Assembly: GCF_003268025.1 (NCBI RefSeq)
Contig: NZ_QLUW01000003.1
Span: 1 to 64,000, forward strand
Direction of reading: 5' to 3'
Source: Paenibacillus montanisoli
Lineage (GTDB): Bacteria; Bacillota; Bacilli; Paenibacillales; Paenibacillaceae
DNA: 64,000 nt
Below the pieces are notes generated by a model. It was given only the letters and a program-made list of their open reading frames with translations, was not told the DNA's origin and ran no database searches. Below are positions 28,133 to 36,634 of the stretch, piece by piece. The number at the start of each line of letters is the position of its first letter. Position 1 is the first letter of the stretch. A program made the position numbers and the translations under genes.

Positions 28133-29041
28133 ATGAACGAGTACCTTGCGGGATTGACGACGGAGCAGACGAACCGGGATACGCTGGCGATCGACGAAAG
28201 TTCGACAGAGCAAATTCTGCGTCTGCTTAGCCAAGAAGATGCCAAGGTTCCTGCTGCGGTCGCAGAGGAAATCCCGCAAATCACGGAAGCGGTTGAGCTT
28301 CTGCATCGAGCGCTCAAAAACGGAGGACGAATGTTCTACGTCGGCGCGGGAACGTCCGGAAGGCTGGGCGTGCTGGATGCCTCGGAATGCCCTCCGACCT
28401 TCGGCGTCGATCCCGAATTGGTGCAAGGGTACATCGCGGGCGGGGACACCGCGCTTCGGACTGCCGTCGAAGGATTCGAAGACAATGAGGTGGCGGGGGC
28501 GGAGTTGATCGAGCGATGCGGCGTGACGAATCGTGACGTCGTCATCGGTATCTCGGCCAGCGGCAGCGCGGAGTTCGTCATCGCGGCTTTGAAGAAAGCG
28601 GGAGAGATCGGTGCGGCGACGATTGGCGTGGTGAATAACAAGCGTACGAAGCTGGAAGCTGTTTGTGACATCTGCATTGCCCCCGTCGTCGGTCCTGAGG
28701 TGATCATGGGGTCTACGCGGCTCAAGGCGGGCACCGCTCAGAAGCTGGTCTTGAACATGTTGACGACCGCTACGATGGTGAAGCTTGGCAAGGTGTACAA
28801 TAACTTGATGGTAGACTTGAAGCCCAGCAACCAGAAGCTGGAGGATCGGTCGATCCGGATTTTGCAAATCGCGACCGGCATCGATGCCGAAGGCGCAGCC
28901 GCGGCTCTAGAGAAGGCCTCCATGAATTGCAAGCTCGCGATTTTGATGATCGAAACCGGACTTTCCGCTCCGGAAGCGCAAGCGGCACTCGATCTGAGCG
29001 AAGGCAACCTCAAGGCAGCGATCCACGCGTGCCATTCATAG
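28133..29041 (+). CDS. murQ: N-acetylmuramic acid 6-phosphate etherase
   Basis: 302 residues, the normal MurQ length. It cleaves the lactyl ether of MurNAc-6-P to give GlcNAc-6-P and D-lactate in cell-wall recycling. SIS-domain signatures VGAGTSGRLGVLDASECPPTFG and VIGISASGSAEFV, PEVIMGSTRLKAGTAQKLVLNM and the C-terminal UBA-like helix region with LDLSEGNLKAAI are all diagnostic. ATG 28133 is spaced 7 bp from GGGAG; ATG 28127 is too close. Followed by the acetyltransferase and NamZ genes. Confidence 0.96.
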   Translation: MNEYLAGLTTEQTNRDTLAIDESSTEQILRLLSQEDAKVPAAVAEEIPQITEAVELLHRALKNGGRMFYVGAGTSGRLGVLDASECPPTFGVDPELVQGYIAGGDTALRTAVEGFEDNEVAGAELIERCGVTNRDVVIGISASGSAEFVIAALKKAGEIGAATIGVVNNKRTKLEAVCDICIAPVVGPEVIMGSTRLKAGTAQKLVLNMLTTATMVKLGKVYNNLMVDLKPSNQKLEDRSIRILQIATGIDAEGAAAALEKASMNCKLAILMIETGLSAPEAQAALDLSEGNLKAAIHACHS

Positions 29042-29085
29042 GCTCGTTCCGACGGAAAAACTGAAGTTGACGGGAGATGGACATA

Positions 29086-30054
29086 ATGATGCTCTCGACA
29101 TGGGAAGACCGGTTTACGCAAGCTGTTATTTCATTATGGAATGCGGAAGCGGTCCAGGAAGGTTACAAGGAGTTGACTGACCAGACCTTCCGGCAGATTT
29201 TCCGGTCCAGCCCCTACTTCGATCCGGAAAATACGTTCGTGCTGCAGGATGGCAACGAAGTGAAAGGGTTCGCATGCGGCTGTACGGGGGACGATCTGCC
29301 GATGGGGGACATTGCGGGGTACATCACCTGCATCGTGCTGGCAAAGGACAGCTCCACGGAAGAAAATTTCGCGGTGATGCTGGAAGCGTTGGAACAGCGT
29401 TTTCGGACACTCGGCAAGAAGCAAGCGGAAGTGCTGTTTTTCAACCCGATGAGGCTGCCCTGGTATATTCCGGATACGCCGAAGCATGAGCACAACAATG
29501 CGCCTGGCGTGCCGGTCGACGGCACTTTGTTTCCGTTTCTGCTGAGCCGCGGTTATAAGGAGCGTTCCCGGCAAGAAGCCATGTATCTCCCGCTTGCGGA
29601 CTTCGTTGTGCCGGAGGAGAGCCGGGCGAAGGAAATGAAAGCGCTTGCCGAAGGATACGTTGTGGGACTGCTCGATCCGGGTTCCGTTCACGACGTGTCG
29701 GACTTGCTGGATCGATTAAACAATCCCCTGTGGTCTAAGGAAATCCCGGAATGCCTCCGGGACGGGGTGCCAGTCGTGCTTGCCGCTTGCCGGGGGCAAG
29801 CGGCTGGATTTGCCGGGCCGGTCATTCGCCAAGAGAACGGCCGAGGGTATTTTACCGGTATGGGGGTTCATCCTGAGCACGAGGGGCACGGACTGGGCTC
29901 TCTGCTGTTTTTCAAGCTTTGTGATGCGTTCCAGGACATCGGGACGGATTACATGTCTTTGTACACCGGTGAAACAAATCCGGCCAAGCGTATTTACGAG
30001 AAGGCCGGGTTCCGGACCGTCAGGGAGTTTGCCGTCATGAGAAGAGAGCTGTAA
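29086..30054 (+). CDS. GNAT-family N-acetyltransferase (two-domain)
   Basis: 322 residues, about twice a single GNAT domain. The C-terminal half has the acetyl-CoA loop GVHPEHEGHGLGSLLFFKL and the final NPAKRIYEKAGF motif. The N-terminal half (VLQDGNEVKGFACGC..., AGYITCIVLAKDSSTEENFAVML) looks like a degenerate second copy. It lies between murQ and namZ, so an amino-sugar or muropeptide substrate is possible but unproven. ATG 29086 fits the SD GGGAG; ATG 29077 is too close. Confidence 0.82.
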   Translation: MMLSTWEDRFTQAVISLWNAEAVQEGYKELTDQTFRQIFRSSPYFDPENTFVLQDGNEVKGFACGCTGDDLPMGDIAGYITCIVLAKDSSTEENFAVMLEALEQRFRTLGKKQAEVLFFNPMRLPWYIPDTPKHEHNNAPGVPVDGTLFPFLLSRGYKERSRQEAMYLPLADFVVPEESRAKEMKALAEGYVVGLLDPGSVHDVSDLLDRLNNPLWSKEIPECLRDGVPVVLAACRGQAAGFAGPVIRQENGRGYFTGMGVHPEHEGHGLGSLLFFKLCDAFQDIGTDYMSLYTGETNPAKRIYEKAGFRTVREFAVMRREL

Positions 30055-30066
30055 GCCGTTTGCCGC

Positions 30067-30112
30067 AAGGCTGTCCTGAAGCGTCTACGCACTTCTGCGG
30101 ACAGCCTTTTAT
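30067..30112 (+). terminator. Terminator/attenuator between acetyltransferase and namZ
   Basis: Stem AAGGCTGTCC / GGACAGCCTT around a 22-nt loop that has a partial inner stem, then TTT. It separates namZ from the murQ transcript or lowers its read-through. Confidence 0.7.
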
Positions 30113-30167
30113 CGTTCGGGGACAAGAGGCTTTCCCAGTCATTATTTTTCAAGGAGGCCATACACGC

Positions 30168-31313
30168 ATGGTCATGGTCCGCAACGGCATCGACAATATA
30201 GAGTCCTCCGCCCATCTGCTGCGGGGCAAACGTTTGGGCTTGATCACGTCTCCGACGGGATTGACGCAAGATTTCGTTTCGACGATCGAAATCTTGAACG
30301 AGCGGTTCCATCTCGCCGCCCTATTCTCGCCGGAGCACGGGGTGCGGGGCGATCAGGACGCCGGAGATCCGGTGGACACATACGTAGATTCGATCACTGG
30401 CGTTATGGCGTACAGTCTGTACCGCAAAGATTCTAAACGGCTGACGCCTGAGATGCTCGACCAGGTGGACATGGTCGTATACGATATCCAGGACGTGGGC
30501 ACGCGGTATTATACGTTTATTTATACGATGCTGTATGCGCTGGAAGATTGCGCGAAAGCCGGTAAGCCTTTCGTTGTGCTCGATCGGGTCAATCCGCTGG
30601 ATGGCGTGACGGTAGAGGGCAACGTTCTGAAGCCGGGTTACCAGTCCTTCGTCGGCAACTACCCGCTTGCGGTACGCTACGGTCTGACGGCTGGGGAAGT
30701 CGCGACGATGGCGAACGCGGAAATGGGCTGGAACGCCGATCTGCACGTCGTGCGCTGTGAAGGCTGGGAGCGCGGCATGTTGTTCCCGGAAACCGGCCGT
30801 ACGTGGGTGCATCCTTCCTTGGGGATCCCGCGGTTCGAGACGGCGCTGCTGTATCCCGGCACCTGTCTGTTCGAGGGAACAAACCTGTCGGAAGGTCGTG
30901 GCACGACGTTCCCGTTCGAAATGATCGGGGCTCCGTACATCGAACCGGAACGATTGGCGGATGCAATGAACGGCTATGCGCTGCCGGGAGTTCGATTCCG
31001 GCCGGTTTATTTCAAACCGACGGCTTCGAAGCATCAGGGCGAGCGCTGCGGGGGCGTGCAGTTATACGTGACGGACGTCCGCTCCGTGATGCCCATCGAG
31101 ACGGGCGTCACGCTGCTGGATACGATCCGGCGGATGTTCGCGGAGTTCGCGTTCTTGCCCCCGGTAAAGGAAGGCTCGCGGCCGTTCATTGACCTGTTGT
31201 GCGGCGACCGGCTAATTCGGGATGAGTCGCTAGAACTTCCTGCGCTGTTGGAACAATTCCGGGAAGAAAGCCGGGCGTTCGAAGAGCGCAAGCGGCTCTA
31301 TCACCTCTATTGA
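30168..31313 (+). CDS. namZ: Exo-beta-N-acetylmuramidase (NamZ/DUF1343)
   Basis: 381 residues. Signatures of DUF1343: GLITSPTGLT, LFSPEHGVRGDQDAG, VYDIQDVGTRYYTFIYTM, VVLDRVNPLDG, and FEGTNLSEGRGTTFPFEMIGAP. The founding enzyme, Bacillus subtilis NamZ (YbbC), releases MurNAc from the non-reducing end of peptidoglycan fragments. No signal peptide is evident here, so it may act inside the cell on imported fragments. ATG 30168 has AAGGAGG 10 bp upstream; the frame runs 36 codons further into the hairpin region without a ribosome site. Confidence 0.92.
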   Translation: MVMVRNGIDNIESSAHLLRGKRLGLITSPTGLTQDFVSTIEILNERFHLAALFSPEHGVRGDQDAGDPVDTYVDSITGVMAYSLYRKDSKRLTPEMLDQVDMVVYDIQDVGTRYYTFIYTMLYALEDCAKAGKPFVVLDRVNPLDGVTVEGNVLKPGYQSFVGNYPLAVRYGLTAGEVATMANAEMGWNADLHVVRCEGWERGMLFPETGRTWVHPSLGIPRFETALLYPGTCLFEGTNLSEGRGTTFPFEMIGAPYIEPERLADAMNGYALPGVRFRPVYFKPTASKHQGERCGGVQLYVTDVRSVMPIETGVTLLDTIRRMFAEFAFLPPVKEGSRPFIDLLCGDRLIRDESLELPALLEQFREESRAFEERKRLYHLY

Positions 31314-31466
31314 TTCTGTTACCGGAGATCGAGAAGAATAAAGTGCCGGGGACGATGTCCTTCGTGATCATGACGGATCGGGCCGCTGGTCCGAATTCTG
31401 AGTGGAGCAGAGACTCCGCCTGGAACAATTCCCCTGTATCGACTGGGATAAGGACGTGAAGAGCGT

Positions 31467-32399
31467 ATGAAATACGCGGCTGGGTTAGACGGAGGCGGCA
31501 CGAAAACCGCTGTCGCCATCGTGGACGAGGAGGGCCGGACGATTCGACGTTTCGATTCCGGAGCCATCAACTACAATGGTCAAGACGATGATAGCATTCG
31601 CGGGACGTTCAGTGAAATTATTGCGGAACTGGCGGAGGCGTGCGGCGGGCTAAACCGCTGCGCGCACGTCTGCATAGGAGCGGCGGGCGTCAGTAATCCG
31701 TCAGTGCCCGCCCGGATGACCGCCGCGATTCGGGATTGCGGATATATGGGTGACCTCACGATCGCAGGCGATCAGGAAACTGCGTTGCATGGAGCGCTGG
31801 AGCGCAATAACGGATTGATCGTCATCGCCGGAACCGGTTCTATTTGCTATGGAATAAACGAGTCAGGCATATCCCATCGCACCGGCGGTTTCGGGCATCT
31901 GATCGACGACGAAGGCAGCGGCTACAGCATCGGTCGAGACCTGCTCACGGCCGTCGTTCGAGCCTATGACGGCCGGGATTCGGCAACGGTCATTACCCGA
32001 ATGGTGTTCGATCGACTCGGCTTTAAGTCGGTTGGGGAACTTGTCGGCTTCGTTTATGATCGGAATCGGAACAAGCAAGAAATTGCGGCATTGGCGCCGA
32101 TCTTATCCGAGGCTTGCGAACAGGGAGACCCGGCTGCCTTGCGCATCGCCGATCGGAGCGCACAATCGCTGGTCGGGCTTGTTGTTCCGGTTGCGGAGAG
32201 GCTGTCCCTGCAGCGGGGGACGTTGGCCATGGACGGCAGCGTACTTCTTCATAACGCCCGCTTGCAGGGAGCGTTTCTGTATAACCTTGCCCAGCGTTAC
32301 CCGGAGATGGCCTGCATTCTTCCGAAACGGGACGCAGCGGCGGGCGCCGCCATGATGGCATTAAGCAAAATGAATGATGTCCCCCCGCCATCCGTCTAG
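31467..32399 (+). CDS. BadF/BadG-type N-acetylhexosamine kinase (MurK-like)
   Basis: 310 residues of the ASKHA fold. Phosphate-1 motif LDGGGTKTAVAI at the N-terminus, VIAGTGSICYGI for the phosphate-2/adenosine region, and GGFGHLIDDEGSGYSIGRDLL, the hallmark of BadF-family GlcNAc/MurNAc kinases. In this context it would phosphorylate MurNAc (and/or GlcNAc) to the 6-phosphate used by MurQ, replacing the PTS route (MurP) of B. subtilis. The 150 bp before it contain no gene I can support. SD is weak (AAGAG). Confidence 0.85.
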   Translation: MKYAAGLDGGGTKTAVAIVDEEGRTIRRFDSGAINYNGQDDDSIRGTFSEIIAELAEACGGLNRCAHVCIGAAGVSNPSVPARMTAAIRDCGYMGDLTIAGDQETALHGALERNNGLIVIAGTGSICYGINESGISHRTGGFGHLIDDEGSGYSIGRDLLTAVVRAYDGRDSATVITRMVFDRLGFKSVGELVGFVYDRNRNKQEIAALAPILSEACEQGDPAALRIADRSAQSLVGLVVPVAERLSLQRGTLAMDGSVLLHNARLQGAFLYNLAQRYPEMACILPKRDAAAGAAMMALSKMNDVPPPSV

Positions 32400-32490
32400 C
32401 TTGTCGATTGGCTGAAATGATAACACGAGGAAGCCGAGCCCATCAGGTCAGCTAACTTCAATGCCGCCTGCCGCTGGGGTAGCATAAAAA

Positions 32491-32525
32491 TTCAACAAAC
32501 AAAATTGTGTTGAAATAAAATTTCA
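32491..32525 (+). promoter_or_regulatory. MurR/RpiR-type operators before the AmiE-like gene
   Basis: TTCAACA (32491-32497) and TGTTGAA (32508-32514) form one inverted repeat. Overlapping it, TGAAATAAAATTTCA (32511-32525) is a perfect 15-bp palindrome with the same TGAAAT/ATTTCA arms as the murQ operator. This ties the downstream gene to the same regulator. Confidence 0.7.
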
Positions 32526-32543
32526 GATCGAATATGATTTTGT

Positions 32544-32557
32544 TGTAATCGCTTACG
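32544..32557 (+). promoter_or_regulatory. CcpA cre-like site
   Basis: TGTAATCGCTTACG matches the cre consensus TGWAANCGNTNWCA except at the last base. It lies in the promoter region of the AmiE-like gene and suggests catabolite repression. Confidence 0.55.
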
Positions 32558-32696
32558 TTGGAAATTTTTGACACAGGCTTTGTGTCCTTGCTCGTGAATA
32601 CTGGAATGCTCAGTCTGATTCTACTCCTGCTCATGTATCTGTTTGCTTAGAAATACTTCGAAGAAAGCGTCGAGCGTACAGGAGGTGTCGGATAAG

Positions 32697-33788
32697 ATGG
32701 CGACCGCAGATAAGTTTCAGCAGATGGGAATTGATGAAACGCGTCTTGAAGCCGCCTGGCAATTGCTCGACAGCGAAGTCGAACAAGGCGGGATTCCCGG
32801 CGGGACGGTGCTTGTGCTAAGGCGCGGCATGACGGCTATGCACGCGGCGGGATATTCGCTGATCGACGGACAGACGCGAATTTCCGCCACTTCGGATACG
32901 GTATACGACTGCGCGTCGCTTACGAAAGTTGTCGTTACGCTGCCGCTCATTTTGCAGCTGGTCGTTCAGGGAAAACTTGCACATGGCGACAAGGTATCCG
33001 CCTATTTTCCGGCGTTCTCTGCGAATGGAAAGGGCGAAGTGACGGTGCGGCAGCTGCTTACGCATACTTCCGGAATGGCCGCGCATCGTGATTTCTATTC
33101 ACACGGACTTGCGCCTGACGATATAATGGCTGCTATCTGTGCCGAGCCGCTCGTTTGCGAGCCGGCTACGAAAGTCGTATATAGCTGTTTGGGTTATATC
33201 GTGCTCGGGCGTCTCGTCTCGCGATTGCTTGGGATGACGCTGGATAAGGCGGCGGAGACCTGCTTGTTTCGGCCACTCGGCATGTTTAATAGCTGCTTCA
33301 ACCCGCCGGAGCCGTGGAAGCCGCGCATTGCCGCGACGGAGTACGATCCGGAGCTTGGAACGTTCAGATGGGGGCGCGTGCATGACGAGAATGCGTTTGC
33401 GCTTGGAGGTGTCAGCGGCAATGCAGGCTTGTTCTCCACAGCGGCCGATCTGGCAAGCTACGCTGCCATTTGGCTGGATCGCAGCGGCTCCATGTTTTCC
33501 CGTGCTGCGGTGGAGGCGGCCGTGTGCAATGATACGGCTCATCTGGGCGGGGCAGCCCGGGGGCTAGGCTGGGTGCTGCATGGCGACCCAATGGATGCGT
33601 CGGGCGATTTGTTTTCCCCGCGCAGTTTCGGACATACCGGATTTACCGGTACGAGCCTATGGATTGACCCGGCGCGCGACTTAGCGGTAATTCTGCTGAC
33701 CAATCGGGTGCATTTCGGCCGAGACAAGTCGATTGCCGGCTTGCGCGCACGCATGCATAATGCGATTGCGGCATCGCTGACGGATTAG
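32697..33788 (+). CDS. Serine beta-lactamase-fold hydrolase, AmiE (N-acetylmuramyl-L-Ala amidase)-like
   Basis: 363 residues. Class C-type serine hydrolase fold: SLTK (SxxK nucleophile motif, within YDCASLTKVVVTLP), YSCLGY in place of YxN, and HTGFTGTSLWIDP (KTG-like box). No signal peptide. In B. subtilis the homologous YbbE/AmiE of the MurNAc operon removes the peptide from MurNAc; the position here and the shared palindromic operator suggest the same job. ATG 32697 is set by GGAGGTG at 32681; the frame extends 18 codons upstream. Other beta-lactamase-like esterases remain possible. Confidence 0.8.
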   Translation: MATADKFQQMGIDETRLEAAWQLLDSEVEQGGIPGGTVLVLRRGMTAMHAAGYSLIDGQTRISATSDTVYDCASLTKVVVTLPLILQLVVQGKLAHGDKVSAYFPAFSANGKGEVTVRQLLTHTSGMAAHRDFYSHGLAPDDIMAAICAEPLVCEPATKVVYSCLGYIVLGRLVSRLLGMTLDKAAETCLFRPLGMFNSCFNPPEPWKPRIAATEYDPELGTFRWGRVHDENAFALGGVSGNAGLFSTAADLASYAAIWLDRSGSMFSRAAVEAAVCNDTAHLGGAARGLGWVLHGDPMDASGDLFSPRSFGHTGFTGTSLWIDPARDLAVILLTNRVHFGRDKSIAGLRARMHNAIAASLTD

Positions 33789-33826
33789 CATCAACTAATC
33801 TCATAGAACGAAAGGGATGAAAAACG

Positions 33827-34530
33827 ATGACGGATCAAAAAACGCATATTTTGGCAATCGGCGGACATGCGGGGGATATGGATTTGACGGCGGGGGCTGT
33901 TATCGCCAAGTATACCCAAGAAGGGCATCGGGCGACTTTCCTGCATTTGACGCCGGGGGAGAAAGGGCACCCGCGGCTGACTCCGGACGAATACGGCAAG
34001 CAAAAAATCGAGGAAGCGCAGAAGTTCGCCGAAATCGTCGGCGCTGACGTTCGTTTCTTGTCTTACAAAGACGCCGAGCTGCCCGTAATGACGAAGTGAA
34101 GTACCAGGTGGCGGACATCATCCGCGAGATCAAACCGAATATTATTATCACGCACTGGAAAGGCAGCATTCACATTGACCATTCGAATACGTTCGATATT
34201 GTGAACGACGCTCGCTTCTACGCCGGGCTGAAAACGATCGAGCGCGATCTCCCGGCCCATTGGGTCGGCAAATTATATTATGCGGACAACTGGGAGGATC
34301 CGTACGACTTTAATCCGGAAGTGTTCATTGATATTCCAGATGAAGCTTACGAAACCTGGGTCAAGGCAATGAACGTGTACGCTTACGCGCGTGGAGAAAC
34401 GTACGGGTTCCCGTTCATCGAATATTATAAGGCATTGACGATCGTTCGCGGCGCGCCGGTCAATCTGAAGCGGGCGCAGGCGTTCGCGGTGCCGCGGGGC
34501 GCATTGAATCGGGTCGGGCAGCACTTGTGA
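33827..34530 (+). pseudogene. PIG-L/LmbE-family deacetylase, broken by a frameshift
   Basis: Two adjoining frames together make one ~235-residue PIG-L protein. The first (33827-34099) holds HILAIGGHAGDMDLTAGAVIAK, the metal-site region, and runs to ELPVMTK then TGA. The second continues from about 34092 with DEVKYQVADIIREIKPNIIITHWKGSIHIDHSNT, which carries the other metal ligand. Adding one A at GTAATGACG (about 34091) restores ELPVNDEVKYQV. So a single-base deletion in a short A run, or a sequencing error, separates the halves. Family members deacetylate N-acetylglucosaminyl compounds. It follows the AmiE-like gene by 38 bp. Confidence 0.82.
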
Positions 34531-34639
34531 ACAGCTTGTAAATATTCAGCGAATTAACTATTAACCTACCATTATTTTATAGTAAATGTAAATTTTGCTT
34601 GATTTTTTTATGGTATCAATATATATTTAATATCTAAAA

Positions 34640-34653
34640 TGTAAGCGCTTTAA
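34640..34653 (+). promoter_or_regulatory. CcpA cre-like site before sugar ABC transporter
   Basis: TGTAAGCGCTTTAA, near-perfect fit to the cre consensus, 56 bp before the TTG start of the first permease. Implies catabolite control of the transporter. Confidence 0.65.
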
Positions 34654-34695
34654 ATGGAAGTGTCGAGCCATTAGACAGCGAGGAGGCTAACTTAT

Positions 34696-35628
34696 TTGCG
34701 TGTAAAGCGACGGTTCAACAAGGATGATTTTGAATTGACATTTCTGGCTGTTCCTACTGCAATATGGTTTCTTGCATTCTGCTATGTGCCGATGTTCGGG
34801 ATCATTATTGCCTTTAAACATTACAGGCCCATACCGGGAAACGGATTTATCGGAAGTTTGCTTAAGAGCAAATTTGCAGGCATCGACAATTTCAAGTTCC
34901 TCTTTATGACTCCGGATGCCTGGATCATGTTCCGAAATACGATTTTATACAATGTCGTGTTTATTCTATTGGGCACCTTTGTCACTGTCGCGTTAGCCTT
35001 GATGATCTCCCAGCTGCGTTCCAAAATGATGCGGAAATGGACCCAGACGTCCATGTTTCTTCCGCACTTCCTTTCCTGGGTGGTCGTGAGTTACTTCGTA
35101 TTTGCTTTTCTGAGTTCAGAGAACGGCCTGATCAGCAACATGCTCGAACATTCCGGGGGAGATTCCATTCAATGGTATATGACGCCCAAATACTGGCCTT
35201 ATATTCTGGTAATCGTTTACCTGTGGAAATCTATAGGGTATGGAATGGTCGTATATTTAGCAAGCATAGCAGGAATTGATGAGTCCTTATATGAAGCCGC
35301 CATAATCGATGGCGCCACCAAATGGCAACAGGTCAAATACATAACGCTGCCCATGCTGCAGCCTATCATCCTGATCTTGTTTATTTTATCGGTTGGACGT
35401 ATTTTTTCCAGCGATTTTGGCTTGTTCTATCAGGTGCCGCGAAACTCCGGCCCGTTGGTAGATGTGACACAGACGATTGATGTGTATGTATACAAGGCGC
35501 TTACGGGTCTCAACAATATCGGCTTTGCTTCCGCAGCCGGCGTGTTACAGTCGGTGCTTGGCTTGATTTTTATTTTGGCAGCCAACTGGATCGTGAAGAG
35601 AATGAACTCCGAGAACTCGCTATTTTAG
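34696..35628 (+). CDS. LplB-type carbohydrate ABC transporter permease
   Basis: 310 residues with six predicted helices. The EAA coupling motif reads EAAIIDGATKWQQVKYITLPML. VPTAIWFLAFCYVPMFGIIIAFKHYRP and the ending NRMNSENSLF-like (VKRMNSENSLF) are typical of the LplB/YtcP-associated permeases of Paenibacillus. Start is TTG 34696, fixed by AGGAGG at 34681-34686 (9-bp spacing); no ATG is usable. First gene of a permease-permease-binding protein operon. The ATPase is not encoded here and is probably a shared MsmX-type protein. Confidence 0.92.
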   Translation: MRVKRRFNKDDFELTFLAVPTAIWFLAFCYVPMFGIIIAFKHYRPIPGNGFIGSLLKSKFAGIDNFKFLFMTPDAWIMFRNTILYNVVFILLGTFVTVALALMISQLRSKMMRKWTQTSMFLPHFLSWVVVSYFVFAFLSSENGLISNMLEHSGGDSIQWYMTPKYWPYILVIVYLWKSIGYGMVVYLASIAGIDESLYEAAIIDGATKWQQVKYITLPMLQPIILILFILSVGRIFSSDFGLFYQVPRNSGPLVDVTQTIDVYVYKALTGLNNIGFASAAGVLQSVLGLIFILAANWIVKRMNSENSLF

Positions 35629-35646
35629 CCGAAAGAAGGTAACTGA

Positions 35647-36576
35647 ATGCAATTAAATCGGAGAGAAATGAGTGCAACGGAGAGATTCAACCGTATATCC
35701 GTTCCGACCAACATCATCTTCAGTGCGGTATTTATCTTACTTGCATTGATATCGGTGATTCCCCTTATATTTGTAGGCATTATTTCTCTCACGTCCAATG
35801 AGTCTATAGAAAAGTTAGGCTATAGCTTCTTTCCGTCGCAATGGTCGTTCGATGCATATTCCTATTTGTGGCATGAGCGCAGTTCCATCGGCACCGCAAC
35901 TTTTGTCTCGGTTTTTGTAACGGTGGTTGGAACGATTGTGGGCTTGTTCCTCAATGCAACCATGGGATATGTGTTATCCCGCCCAACCTATAAACTCAAA
36001 AAGTTTTTTACGATTTTTATTTTCATTCCTATGCTTTTTAATGGCGGTCTGGTTTCATCCTACCTGGTCAACACCCAGATGCTGAAGCTTTCAAACACCT
36101 ATTGGGCCTTGATCTTGCCTATTGCCGTATCCTCTTTCTACGTGATTATCATCAGGACTTTTTTTCAAACTACGATCCCTGACTCCATTATAGAATCTGC
36201 CAAGATCGACGGTGCGAGTCAAATGAGAATCTTCTTCAGCATTGTGCTGCCCATCTCTCTGCCTGTACTGGCGACCATTGGACTGTTCCTTTCTTTTGGT
36301 TATTGGAATGACTGGTTCAGCGCCATGCTTTACATCCAGTCCAGCCATCAGGAGCTGTATCCTTTGCAGTATGTTCTGATCAGCATTGAGAAAAACATGG
36401 AGTTTCTGAGCCGCAGCGCCCAGTACATGTCACCGGACAGCTCTGGCAGCAAACTTCCATCCGAATCCATGCGCATGGCGATCGTCATGCTCGTGGTGAT
36501 TCCGATTGCCCTTTCCTATCCGTTCTTCCAGAAATATTTTATCTCCGGCCTAACAATTGGAGCGGTGAAGGGATAA
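35647..36576 (+). CDS. LplC/YtcP-type carbohydrate ABC transporter permease
   Basis: 309 residues, six helices. The EAA-like motif is ESAKIDGASQMRIFFSIVLPISLP, and the C-terminus reads YPFFQKYFISGLTIGAVKG, a strongly conserved ending of this subfamily. It pairs with the upstream permease (18 bp gap) to form the channel for an oligosaccharide or related compound. Confidence 0.92.
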   Translation: MQLNRREMSATERFNRISVPTNIIFSAVFILLALISVIPLIFVGIISLTSNESIEKLGYSFFPSQWSFDAYSYLWHERSSIGTATFVSVFVTVVGTIVGLFLNATMGYVLSRPTYKLKKFFTIFIFIPMLFNGGLVSSYLVNTQMLKLSNTYWALILPIAVSSFYVIIIRTFFQTTIPDSIIESAKIDGASQMRIFFSIVLPISLPVLATIGLFLSFGYWNDWFSAMLYIQSSHQELYPLQYVLISIEKNMEFLSRSAQYMSPDSSGSKLPSESMRMAIVMLVVIPIALSYPFFQKYFISGLTIGAVKG

Positions 36577-36634
36577 GCCTTAGAAGAGGCAGTACCCGGA
36601 CTATTCCGGTGCATATATTATGAGGAGGGCGTCT

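Noticed and set aside
31314..31466. Short open stretch after namZ (LLPEIEKNKVPGTM...) as a gene remnant
   Set aside because: Readable as protein for about 48 codons but with no recognised family and no start; too little to call.
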